A DNA stretch of 5,986 bases from an uncultured Lysobacteraceae bacterium. Lineage in GTDB: Bacteria > Pseudomonadota > Gammaproteobacteria > Xanthomonadales > Rhodanobacteraceae. The notes under the pieces are model-generated. The model saw only the letters and a list, made by a program, of their open reading frames with translations. It made no database searches and was not told the origin of the DNA. Positions within the stretch are counted from its first letter, which is position 1. Every line of letters begins with the position of its first letter. Made by a program: the position numbers and the translations under genes. Below, in pieces: positions 1 to 5,497 of the stretch. The stretch is from positions 1-5,986 of the forward strand of contig CAMLLF010000272.1 of assembly GCA_946480705.1 (NCBI GenBank), written 5' to 3'.

Positions 1-977
1 ACGATGACGGTCGACGGACCGCTGCGCGCGAGCGCGCTGACGATCGTGTCGGCGTCGAGGCTGAGCGCCTGCTGCAGGTTGGTCGCGGCGCGCGCGTTGT
101 CCTGGCGCCGCGAGATGCGTGTCTGCACGTCGGGATCGAAGGTCTGGATGCCGATCTCGAACTGCAGCGTACCGGGCGGGAAGCGCTGGATCCCCGTCTT
201 CAGACGTTCAGGCAGATGGTCGGGAATCAGCTCGAAGTGCACGAACACTGGATCGTCGGGTACGGCGTCGAGCTTGGCGAGAAAGAAGTCGAGGATCGCG
301 AGCGAGGTGTCGACCTTGAGGTTGAACGTACGATCGACGAATTTGAACTGGCGCGCGCCGCGTGCGTAGAGCGTTTCGAGATCGGCGAGGAACGGTTCGA
401 GCGGGAACGGCCACGCGGTCTTGTCGAGCGCGGACAGGCAGAACTCGCATTTGAACGGACAGCCGCGCGAGGCTTCGACGTAGAGATAGCGCCGGCTCAC
501 GTCTTCGTCGGTGTATTCGGCATACGGCGAAGCGAGTGCCGGCAGCGGCGGCTGCACGCCGGCGATCACGCGTTCGGCCGGGCGTTCGCCGTCGAGCAGC
601 TGCGCGGCGAGCTTGGCGAAGCTGACTTCGCCCCAGCCGGTCACGACGTAGTCGGCCATGGCGGCGATGCGCTGTTGCGCGGTTTCGTAGCTGACCTCGG
701 GGCCGCCGACGACGATGAGCAGGTCGGGTCGCAGCGTTTTCAGCTGCGCGACGAGTTTTGTGCTTTCTTCAATGTTCCAGATGTAGACGCCGAGGCCGAG
801 GACTCGCGGGTTGTCCGCGAGGATCTTCTCGGCGATGTCTTCGGTCTTCTGGCCGATGATGAATTCGCGGATGGCGCTGCGTTCGCGCAGCGCGCCGAGG
901 TTGGCGCGCAGGCAACGCAGGCCGAGCGACGCGTGCGCGTAGCGCGCGTTGAGGGTGGCAAGGACGATATCGGGCAT
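1..977 (-). CDS. Cobalamin-binding-type radical SAM protein, N-terminal part (3' end outside window)
   Basis: Reading leftward from the ATG at 977-975, 325 codons stay open to the window edge, so the C-terminus is missing. The first ~140 residues look like a B12-binding (Rossmann-like) domain: an opening MPDIVLATLNARYAHASLG, then LGLGVYIWN near residue 70 and LLIVVGGPEVSYE near 95-105. The radical SAM cluster motif follows as CPFKCEFC, with Cys173, Cys177 and Cys180 in the CxxxCxxC spacing that binds the 4Fe-4S cluster and SAM. FEIGIQTFDPDVQ, around residues 277-289, fits the later barrel strands. The family (B12-binding radical SAM, often with a C-terminal DUF4080) usually exceeds 450 residues; its reactions are mostly unknown and I assign none. 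It is presumably cytoplasmic. No strong Shine-Dalgarno precedes the ATG. The preceding gene ends 160 bp away behind a hairpin, so separate transcription is likely. The last ~24 residues look atypical (see findings). Confidence 0.88.
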   Translation of the reverse strand, partial: MPDIVLATLNARYAHASLGLRCLRANLGALRERSAIREFIIGQKTEDIAEKILADNPRVLGLGVYIWNIEESTKLVAQLKTLRPDLLIVVGGPEVSYETAQQRIAAMADYVVTGWGEVSFAKLAAQLLDGERPAERVIAGVQPPLPALASPYAEYTDEDVSRRYLYVEASRGCPFKCEFCLSALDKTAWPFPLEPFLADLETLYARGARQFKFVDRTFNLKVDTSLAILDFFLAKLDAVPDDPVFVHFELIPDHLPERLKTGIQRFPPGTLQFEIGIQTFDPDVQTRISRRQDNARAATNLQQALSLDADTIVSALARSGPSTVI

Positions 978-1062
978 TGCGCCAGTATGCGGGACGGCGC
1001 CGCCGGGAGCGAAATTCGACGGGGCGGGGCTTGATCGACGGTGCGGCAGAAACCCGTTCTCA

Positions 1063-1102
1063 CCCACCATGTCCTCCCCTTCACGGGGAGGGCATGGGTG
1101 GG
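1063..1102. repeat. Strong hairpin / short palindromic intergenic repeat, possible terminator
   Basis: Left arm 1063-1079 and right arm 1085-1102 pair over about 16 base pairs around a 5-nt loop (TTCAC, 1080-1084). The core is CCTCCCC / GGGGAGG, followed by one mismatch (a U-G wobble on the plus strand, A-C on the minus), then CCATG / CATGG, a bulged G at 1098, and CCCA / TGGG. It starts about 35 nt past the LPMO stop codon at 1138, between two minus-strand genes, so it could terminate LPMO transcription. There is no clear U-tract. The G/C-rich core followed by GGGTGGGGATGGG resembles the short palindromic repeats scattered between genes in many high-GC proteobacteria; that link is from memory. 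Confidence 0.6.
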
Positions 1103-1137
1103 GATGGGTCTCGCCTCACCCCCGATACAGCGCCGAA

Positions 1138-2577
1138 CTACAACCGCGTCCAGGCATCCTGCCAGTTCGTCCCGGTGCCGGGTCCGTAGTGATAGGCGCT
1201 GTTGATGTTGCACCAGCCGCCTTCAGGATACGGACGGCAGCGATAGCGGTTCCCGTCAGTGCCGAGCACGACGGTCTGGCCCGCGACATAGCCGCCGATG
1301 CCGTTCGGATAGACGTAGTCGTAATTGCCGCCCGACGTCGGCTTCTTGTGCGCGATCGACACGGTCGTCGCGTTCGTCGCCGCGCCGTCGCTGACGGTCA
1401 GCCGCACGATGACGGTCTGATCCTGCGCGGGCGAGGCGAGATTCAACGTCGTCTGCACGCCGCTCGTCGAACTCAGGGTTGCGCCGCTGCCGGCGGTCAC
1501 GACCCACTGGTAGGTCAGCGCCTGTCCGTCGGGGTCGCTCGATCCCGCACCCGACAGCGTGACGCTGCCCGCACCGGTCACCGTCGTCGCGCTCGCGCCG
1601 ATCGCGGCGACCGGCGGCTGGTTCGTGTTCGGCAGGCGGATGTCGATCTGATGATTGAGGTTCTGGCTCGTCAGCGTGTAGACGCGGTTCGCGCTCGCGC
1701 TCTGCTGCGGCACGATGCTGCCGTTGGCCAGTACGCCGATACGCGCGTTGGCGGCAGCGGCATTCACCGCGAGCGCGAAGCGGAATGGCCACTCGGTCGC
1801 GACGCCCTGGCCCGACGCGACCGTGAACGGAATCGTCTCGACGTCGTTGCCGGATGCGTTGAACAGGCGCAGCGTCACGGTCGTGCCCGCCGGCAGTGCG
1901 TTCTGCGCGGTCAGCGCGCCTTCGTCGGTCCAGGTCGCGTTCGGCGATCCGCCGAATTCCACATCAGTACAGGTATAGAACGCTTCCGTGCTGTCGGAGC
2001 GCTGCCAGACCGTGTAGATCGTGTGCTTGCCCGTGAGCTGCGGCAGCGCGCAGCGGAACTTGTAGGTGCCGTTGTCGAGCGGCACCGAGCCGAAGCGGCA
2101 GAACTCGAACAGGTCGGACCAGCGCAGCGGCTGCGTGGGCGACCAGCCGCTGCGCGTGACGTAGAAGATCCAGTCGCGGCTCGCATGCGGCGCGGTCGCG
2201 CGGAACACGAATTCGAACTTGCCGTCGGCGCCGTTCGCGACCGGCGTCGCGTACCAGTCGCTGCGCGCGAGGTCGAGTCCGCGGAAAGTGTTGTTGTTGC
2301 CGCTGCAGAGCTTGCCGTCGGGCACGACGGCCTGGTGGTTGCCGTTGGCGTTGGCCTGGTTGACGCCGGTCCAGTCATAGAACGCCTGCGTGCCGCCGGC
2401 GTCCTTCAACGCGCGGCAGGCGGGATCGCTGGGGTTCTCGGGGTTGTTGAGGAAACAGTGATAGATGCGGCTTTCCGGCACGATCATCGAGCCATGGGCC
2501 TGGCTGCGCGGCGGCGCCGAAACGGCGGACAGCGCGAGCAGCGCGAGCGAACTGCGTAGGACGAACGGATGCGACAC
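1138..2577 (-). CDS. Secreted multimodular AA10 lytic polysaccharide monooxygenase (AA10 - GbpA-like - PKD - CBM73-like)
   Basis: This 479-residue precursor is a copper-dependent LPMO that oxidatively breaks glycosidic bonds in crystalline polysaccharide outside the cell. Residues 1-27 form a signal peptide ending in SQA, and cleavage exposes His28 (HGSM), the N-terminal copper ligand. His131 (TAPHASRDWIFYV) is the second brace histidine. Phe200 in EAFYTCTDVEF matches the axial Phe of CBP21-type enzymes. Six cysteines (41, 54, 91, 160, 176, 203) may form disulfides. After the AA10 domain (28-208) come a GbpA_2-like domain (~230-315), a PKD-like Ig fold (~321-409, with SSDPDGQALTYQW) and a C-terminal ~60-residue module containing YRCRPYPEGGWC and GTNWQDAW, typical of CBM73 chitin-binding domains. 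Chitin is therefore the likely substrate, although related AA10 catalytic domains also include cellulose-active ones. The GTG start is set by a strong Shine-Dalgarno; an in-frame ATG at 2790 lies upstream of it and is unlikely. The next gene upstream is a close paralogue. Confidence 0.93.
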   Translation of the reverse strand: MSHPFVLRSSLALLALSAVSAPPRSQAHGSMIVPESRIYHCFLNNPENPSDPACRALKDAGGTQAFYDWTGVNQANANGNHQAVVPDGKLCSGNNNTFRGLDLARSDWYATPVANGADGKFEFVFRATAPHASRDWIFYVTRSGWSPTQPLRWSDLFEFCRFGSVPLDNGTYKFRCALPQLTGKHTIYTVWQRSDSTEAFYTCTDVEFGGSPNATWTDEGALTAQNALPAGTTVTLRLFNASGNDVETIPFTVASGQGVATEWPFRFALAVNAAAANARIGVLANGSIVPQQSASANRVYTLTSQNLNHQIDIRLPNTNQPPVAAIGASATTVTGAGSVTLSGAGSSDPDGQALTYQWVVTAGSGATLSSTSGVQTTLNLASPAQDQTVIVRLTVSDGAATNATTVSIAHKKPTSGGNYDYVYPNGIGGYVAGQTVVLGTDGNRYRCRPYPEGGWCNINSAYHYGPGTGTNWQDAWTRL

Positions 2578-2583
2578 GACGGA

Positions 2584-2592
2584 TCTCCTCCC
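2584..2592 (-). promoter_or_regulatory. Shine-Dalgarno deciding the GTG start of the larger LPMO
   Basis: On the minus strand GGGAGGAGA occupies 2592-2584, followed by 6 nt and GTG at 2577-2575. This places the start at a GTG directly ahead of a normal signal peptide. It rules out the in-frame ATG at 2790, which would put about 70 extra residues before the secretion signal. Confidence 0.85.
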
Positions 2593-2641
2593 GATATGGA
2601 TGCGCACGTCGCCGTCGCACGGCGCGTTCAGGCGCGCCGCG

Positions 2642-2666
2642 GGACGGCGAAGCAGAGTCGCCGTCC
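2642..2666. promoter_or_regulatory. Perfect 9-bp stem-loop in the leader of the larger LPMO gene
   Basis: GGACGGCGA (2642-2650) and TCGCCGTCC (2658-2666) are perfect reverse complements with a 7-nt loop. The stem lies about 65-90 nt upstream of the GTG, so if transcription starts upstream it would form in the 5' leader of the mRNA. One arm overlaps the box shared with the paralogue's upstream region (2661-2676). The paralogue lacks an equally good stem there, so a shared role is uncertain. Confidence 0.4.
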
Positions 2667-2708
2667 GGAGGTGGATGACGGCGGGATGGCGATGCACGCA
2701 AGGCGTGC
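2661..2708 (-). promoter_or_regulatory. Conserved 48-bp upstream module of the larger LPMO gene (candidate promoter/operator)
   Basis: On the plus strand the palindrome GCACGCAAGGCGTGC covers 2694-2708 and the box CCGTCCGGAGGTGGAT covers 2661-2676, with 17 bp between. The same two elements with the same 17-bp gap occur upstream of the other LPMO (3618-3665). The module ends 83 nt before the GTG at 2577. On the minus strand one can read TTGCGT, 18 bp, CATCCA as very weak -35/-10 elements, as might suit an activator-dependent promoter. The palindrome would suit a dimeric DNA-binding regulator. The binding protein is unknown. Confidence 0.5.
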
Positions 2709-2801
2709 GGCAAGCGCGGAAGCCGCGCGGTACGTCGTTGTCGTTATCGCTGCTGCCGGCATCGTCGATTGCGGTGCCGTCGTGCTTCAAAGGTGCGATG
2801 C

Positions 2802-2824
2802 CGCGCGACGATCATCGTCGCGCG
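2802..2824. promoter_or_regulatory. 23-bp perfect palindrome between the two LPMO genes
   Basis: Arms CGCGCGACGAT (2802-2812) and ATCGTCGCGCG (2814-2824) are exact reverse complements around a single central base at 2813. It lies about 50 nt beyond the stop codon of the single-domain LPMO and about 225 nt upstream of the GTG of the larger one. It could be a transcription terminator stem for the first gene, although no U-run follows, or an operator. Sequence alone does not decide. Confidence 0.45.
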
Positions 2825-2872
2825 CGTGTGCTCGCGCCGCAACGGCATAAGCGGCGGACGCGGCGTCATGCG

Positions 2873-3544
2873 TCACGGCTCGAAATCGTCGTCGAATATC
2901 GCACCGCTGCCGGCGCCGAAATCCACGTCGATACAGGTATAGAACGCCTCCGGGCTGTCCGAGCGCTGCCAGACCGAATAGATGACGCGCTTGCCGGTCG
3001 CGGCCGGCAGCGGACAGCGCAGGTAGTAGTGGCCGTCCTCGTGCAGCGGCACGTTGCCGAGCCGGCAGAACTCCTCGACATCGGCCCAGCGCAGCGGCTG
3101 CGTCGGCGACCAGCCGGGCTTGCTGACGTAGAAGATCCAGTCTCGCGTCGCATGCGGCGCGGTGCCGCGGAATGCGAATTCGAAGCTGCCGTCCGAGGCG
3201 GCGCTGATCGGCGTCGCGTGCCAGTCGGTGCGTGCCATGTCGAGCGTCGCGAACGCCGGGTTGTTGCCGCTGCAGAGTTTTCCGTCGGGAACGACGGCCT
3301 GATGATTGCCGTCGGCGTTGGCCTGGTTGATGCCCATCCAGTCGTAGACGCCGGACGTGCCGCCGTTGTCGCGGACGGCGCGGCACGCCGGGTCGGTCGG
3401 ATTTTCCGGGTTGTCGAGATAGCAGTAGTAGATGCGACTGGTCGGCGTCGTCATCGTGCCGTGCGCAAGCGCTGCGCGAGGTTGAAAGCAGGCAGCCGAG
3501 ACGAGCAGCGTCAGAACGCCGCCGGCGAGCGAACGAGGGATCAC
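2873..3544 (-). CDS. Secreted single-domain AA10 lytic polysaccharide monooxygenase
   Basis: This 223-residue precursor is a compact copper LPMO that oxidatively cleaves insoluble polysaccharide outside the cell. A signal peptide (residues 1-27, ending AALA) leaves His28 (HGTM) at the mature N-terminus. His131 (TAPHATRDWIFYV) completes the histidine brace, and Phe201 in EAFYTCIDVDF is the axial residue. Roughly two thirds of positions match the AA10 domain of the downstream paralogue, including GNHQAVVPDGKLCSGNN, GWSPTQPLRW and VWQRSDS, with one residue inserted near LHEDGHYY. It lacks all accessory modules and ends instead in a short acidic tail, IFDDDFEP. The GTG start follows AAGGAG (3556-3551) by 6 nt; an in-frame ATG at 3667 is upstream of that signal and unlikely. 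The gene is 328 bp from the next stop of same-strand coding sequence if the upstream promoter region is counted from 3618 rightward. Substrate is not certain without a binding module; chitin or cellulose are both possible for this subgroup. Confidence 0.93.
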   Translation of the reverse strand: MIPRSLAGGVLTLLVSAACFQPRAALAHGTMTTPTSRIYYCYLDNPENPTDPACRAVRDNGGTSGVYDWMGINQANADGNHQAVVPDGKLCSGNNPAFATLDMARTDWHATPISAASDGSFEFAFRGTAPHATRDWIFYVSKPGWSPTQPLRWADVEEFCRLGNVPLHEDGHYYLRCPLPAATGKRVIYSVWQRSDSPEAFYTCIDVDFGAGSGAIFDDDFEP

Positions 3545-3550
3545 GCGTTT

Positions 3551-3556
3551 CTCCTT
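3551..3556 (-). promoter_or_regulatory. Shine-Dalgarno deciding the GTG start of the single-domain LPMO
   Basis: On the minus strand AAGGAG (within GGAAGGAGAAA, 3558-3548) is followed by 6 nt and GTG at 3544-3542. The signal peptide then begins MIPRSLAGG. The spacing is ideal, and no in-frame ATG offers a comparable site. Confidence 0.85.
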
Positions 3557-3617
3557 CCATCCACGCCGCGACACCCGCTGCGAATGCGCAGGCGGTGCGC
3601 GATCATTTCGACGAAAC

Positions 3618-3665
3618 CCGTCCGACGGTGGATAGACAGGGAACTGCACGGCACGCAAAGCGTGC
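3618..3665 (-). promoter_or_regulatory. Conserved 48-bp upstream module of the single-domain LPMO gene (candidate promoter/operator)
   Basis: On the plus strand the palindrome GCACGCAAAGCGTGC covers 3651-3665 and the box CCGTCCGACGGTGGAT covers 3618-3633, separated by exactly 17 bp as in the module at 2661-2708. The palindromes differ at one loop base and the boxes at two central bases, while the 17-bp spacers share only about 5 positions. The module ends 73 nt before the GTG at 3544. On the minus strand TTGCGT, 18 bp, TATCCA could be a weak promoter. A run of six T (minus strand) immediately precedes the palindrome. Confidence 0.5.
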
Positions 3666-3796
3666 AAAAAAGGCGCAGCGGCAATCGCGGCGCGGTAGGG
3701 CTTATGGGTATTGGAATCGCGGCGTATTTTCTACGTCAGCGCGACCGCTGCCGTGATGTGTCGCGCAGAAGCGGAAGCGGGAGGCGGAAAAGAGAG

Positions 3797-3868
3797 GGAG
3801 AGGAATGAGAAATGAGTGAGAGCCGCGGCGCGCCCTCCCTTTTCTCACTCCTCCGTCCTGTTCCTGCC
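3797..3868. repeat. GA/CT-rich foldback repeat, copy 1
   Basis: A purine-rich arm (GGAGAGGA, then ATGAGAAATGAG, 3797-3816) is followed by a GC-rich centre and a pyrimidine-rich arm (CTTTTCTCACTCCT at 3839-3852). GGAATGAGAAA and TTTTCTCACTCC pair imperfectly, giving a foldback. A tail ending TTCCTGCC (3861-3868) follows. A second copy with the same order of parts lies at 3890-3963, so this is a tandem pair of a REP-like element in the intergenic stretch between protease and LPMO. Confidence 0.6.
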
Positions 3869-3889
3869 GTGGAAAAAGCGGGCCAGGGA

Positions 3890-3963
3890 GGAGAGGAGCG
3901 AGAACTGAGAGCGCGCGATCATGCTTCTCTCTCTTTTCTCACTCCTGCCCCCTTTTTCCTGCC
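3890..3963. repeat. GA/CT-rich foldback repeat, copy 2, adjoining the protease stop codon
   Basis: Parts match copy 1 in order: GGAGAGGA (3890-3897), GCGAGAACTGAG (3898-3909), a GC-rich centre, CTTTTCTCACTCCT (3933-3946, identical to copy 1) and a tail ending TTTTTCCTGCC. GGAGCGAGAACTGAGAG can pair with CTCTCTTTTCTCACTCC. The element ends one base from the protease stop codon at 3965, so transcripts of the protease run straight into it and it may act as a terminator or mRNA-stabilising 3' structure. Confidence 0.6.
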
Positions 3964-3964
3964 C

Positions 3965-5359
3965 TTACGGCGTGAGGTAGCTCGAGATGCTCGAATACAC
4001 ATCAGCCAGGCGCGAGTAGTAGTCCGGATCGGTCGGCGCGCTGCAGTACGAGTAGCCGCCGTAGAGGCCGCCGCGCAGCTGGTAGCTGCCGGTGCCGCTG
4101 ACCGTGAACAGGCCCGAGCCCGACGAGCCGCCTTCGGTCACGCCGAGCGACCACTGCACGCGATAGAACGGGCCGAGGCCGTCGATGTTGCCCGAGAGCT
4201 GCGTCACCTTGCCGAGCGAATACTTCTTCACGTCGCCGGCCGGGTGATGGATGCCTTCGATCGCCGTGTTCGTCGCGGCGATCGCGCTCGAGTTCCAGCC
4301 GGCATAGATCGCGCCCGACGGCGGCGCCGTCTTGAGTTCGAGCAGCGCCGTGTCGCGCGAGCGGTTGTTGTGGCGCAGGTACGCACCGCCGGTCAGCGTG
4401 CGCGCCGACGGGCTGACCGTCGAGCCATTGCAGGTCGTCGCCTGGTAGAACCAATAGGTCTGCAGCGTGTTCGCGACCGACTGCGTGCTGATGCAGTGGT
4501 TCGCGGTCCAGAACAGGCGCTTCTTCGGGCTGTGGCCGTTGTTGAGCAGCGTGCCCGTGCAGAGGTACGAGCTGCTGCCCTTCGTGAACACCATGCGCGC
4601 GACGGCGTTGGCCGTGCTCGTGAAGCCCGACGGCGGGCTCGTGCGGCAGACGATGTCGCGCTCGCAGTAATCGCTCTCGCCGATCTTCAGGCCGACGGCT
4701 TCGTCGGTCGACGCCGGGTTCAGGTCGAAGTGCGACAGCTGCGGAATGCGCAGGCTCAGCGCCCGCGCCTGCGAACCCGGCGCAAGCACGATTTCGATCG
4801 TCAGCGCCTGGCCGGTGACGACCGGCGACCAGTTCGCTTCGCCGACGATCAGGTCCTTGCCGGCGACTTCGAAGGTCTGGCCGTCAACGCCGCGGAAACG
4901 CAGCGTGATGTCCTGGTAGTTGATGCGCGCGCCGTTGGCCGGGGCGAGGAATTCCAGCGCGGCGCGCAGCGCGACGGCGCCGTCGGACTGGACGCGCAGC
5001 TGCGAACCGAGCGAGCCGTCGGCCAGCGACTGCCACTGCAGCTTGTCCAGTGGCATCGCCGAGGCGGCGGTTTCACGGCCGAGCGCGATTTCGAGCGGCT
5101 CGCCGTGCTTGTCCTGCAGGCGGCGGCGCTCGGCGAGCAGGCTCATCTCCTGCGCATCGGGCAGGGCGAGCGCGACGACGGTCTGCGGGTTGGCGACGGT
5201 GCGGAACACCGCGCCGCCGGTCGACGCGGCGCTCGCGGATTCCGTGGCCGGCGTCGAATCCATTTCCGGTACGCCGCGCGAATTCTGCGCCATGGCCGGC
5301 GCGATCGACACGGAAAGCAGGACGGCAACCGCCGCCGCAAGACGATGTGTGCGGATCAT
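3965..5359 (-). CDS. Secreted lysyl endopeptidase-like serine protease (S1 fold, prodomain)
   Basis: This 464-residue preproenzyme is predicted to cut proteins after lysine outside the cell. A signal peptide (1-24, ending APAMA) precedes a ~200-residue prodomain. The trypsin-like domain carries His288 (FWTANHC), Asp336 (RDTALLEL) and Ser413 (VTEGGSSGSG) as the catalytic triad. Six cysteines (232, 238, 267, 289, 310, 439) mirror the three-disulfide layout of Achromobacter protease I and Lysobacter Lys-C (6-216, 12-80, 36-58): the 6- and 22-residue spacings are exact. Asp446 in DPDYYSR aligns with the Asp that sets lysine preference in those enzymes, and IHHPAGDVKKYS matches another family signature. 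Lys225 (LKIGESDYC) sits at the expected prodomain boundary and may be a self-cleavage site. I chose ATG 5359 over ATG 5368, because GGGAGGA directly abuts the latter but lies 9 nt from the former. It is likely unlinked in transcript from the LPMOs, since 420 bp with repeats and the upstream module intervene. Confidence 0.92.
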   Translation of the reverse strand: MIRTHRLAAAVAVLLSVSIAPAMAQNSRGVPEMDSTPATESASAASTGGAVFRTVANPQTVVALALPDAQEMSLLAERRRLQDKHGEPLEIALGRETAASAMPLDKLQWQSLADGSLGSQLRVQSDGAVALRAALEFLAPANGARINYQDITLRFRGVDGQTFEVAGKDLIVGEANWSPVVTGQALTIEIVLAPGSQARALSLRIPQLSHFDLNPASTDEAVGLKIGESDYCERDIVCRTSPPSGFTSTANAVARMVFTKGSSSYLCTGTLLNNGHSPKKRLFWTANHCISTQSVANTLQTYWFYQATTCNGSTVSPSARTLTGGAYLRHNNRSRDTALLELKTAPPSGAIYAGWNSSAIAATNTAIEGIHHPAGDVKKYSLGKVTQLSGNIDGLGPFYRVQWSLGVTEGGSSGSGLFTVSGTGSYQLRGGLYGGYSYCSAPTDPDYYSRLADVYSSISSYLTP

Positions 5360-5368
5360 TAACGACAT

Positions 5369-5375
5369 TCCTCCC
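5369..5375 (-). promoter_or_regulatory. Shine-Dalgarno that favours the second of two in-frame ATGs of the protease
   Basis: On the minus strand GGGAGGA occupies 5375-5369 and touches the ATG at 5368-5366 with no spacer. The ATG three codons later (5359-5357) is 9 nt away, a workable distance. The start at 5359 also gives a tidier signal peptide beginning MIRTHR. Confidence 0.65.
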
Positions 5376-5497
5376 GATGATGGAAGCGGATCCCCCGATA
5401 CCGCGCCCTGGCGATGGCCAAAGGCCGCGTCACTTTACGGACTGCGCGGCGAGGTGCACGCCGCAACGCAGCAGATGGCGCGAGGCGGGCGCGACGG

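Noticed and set aside
216..1034. Plus-strand open frame of 272 codons antisense to the radical SAM gene
   Set aside because: The minus-strand frame carries CxxxCxxC and a B12-type domain, and the plus-strand translation has no family features.
949..2559. Long plus-strand open frame of 536 codons antisense to the larger LPMO
   Set aside because: Its protein is Arg/Ala/Val-rich with no domain pattern, and the minus strand over the same span encodes a clear signal peptide, AA10 and binding modules. High GC removes stops from the opposite frame.
2578..2790. N-terminal extension of the larger LPMO from ATG 2790
   Set aside because: It would place about 70 Arg/Pro-rich residues before a normal signal peptide and ignore the strong Shine-Dalgarno before GTG 2577. 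The conserved upstream module also lies inside this stretch.
3462..3544. Lipoprotein signal at Cys19 of the single-domain LPMO
   Set aside because: The residues before the Cys (SAAC) lack the usual Leu-type lipobox position, and cleavage there would leave His28 internal and unable to bind copper as the N-terminal ligand.
3651..3671. Rho-independent terminator at the palindrome followed by a poly-A stretch
   Set aside because: On the plus strand the stem is followed by A, not T. On the minus strand the T-run comes before the stem. Neither orientation gives a terminator.
3812..5362. Long plus-strand open frame of 516 codons antisense to the protease
   Set aside because: Low-complexity Arg/Ala-rich translation mirroring the protease gene, with no recognisable motif. 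It is a GC-driven shadow.
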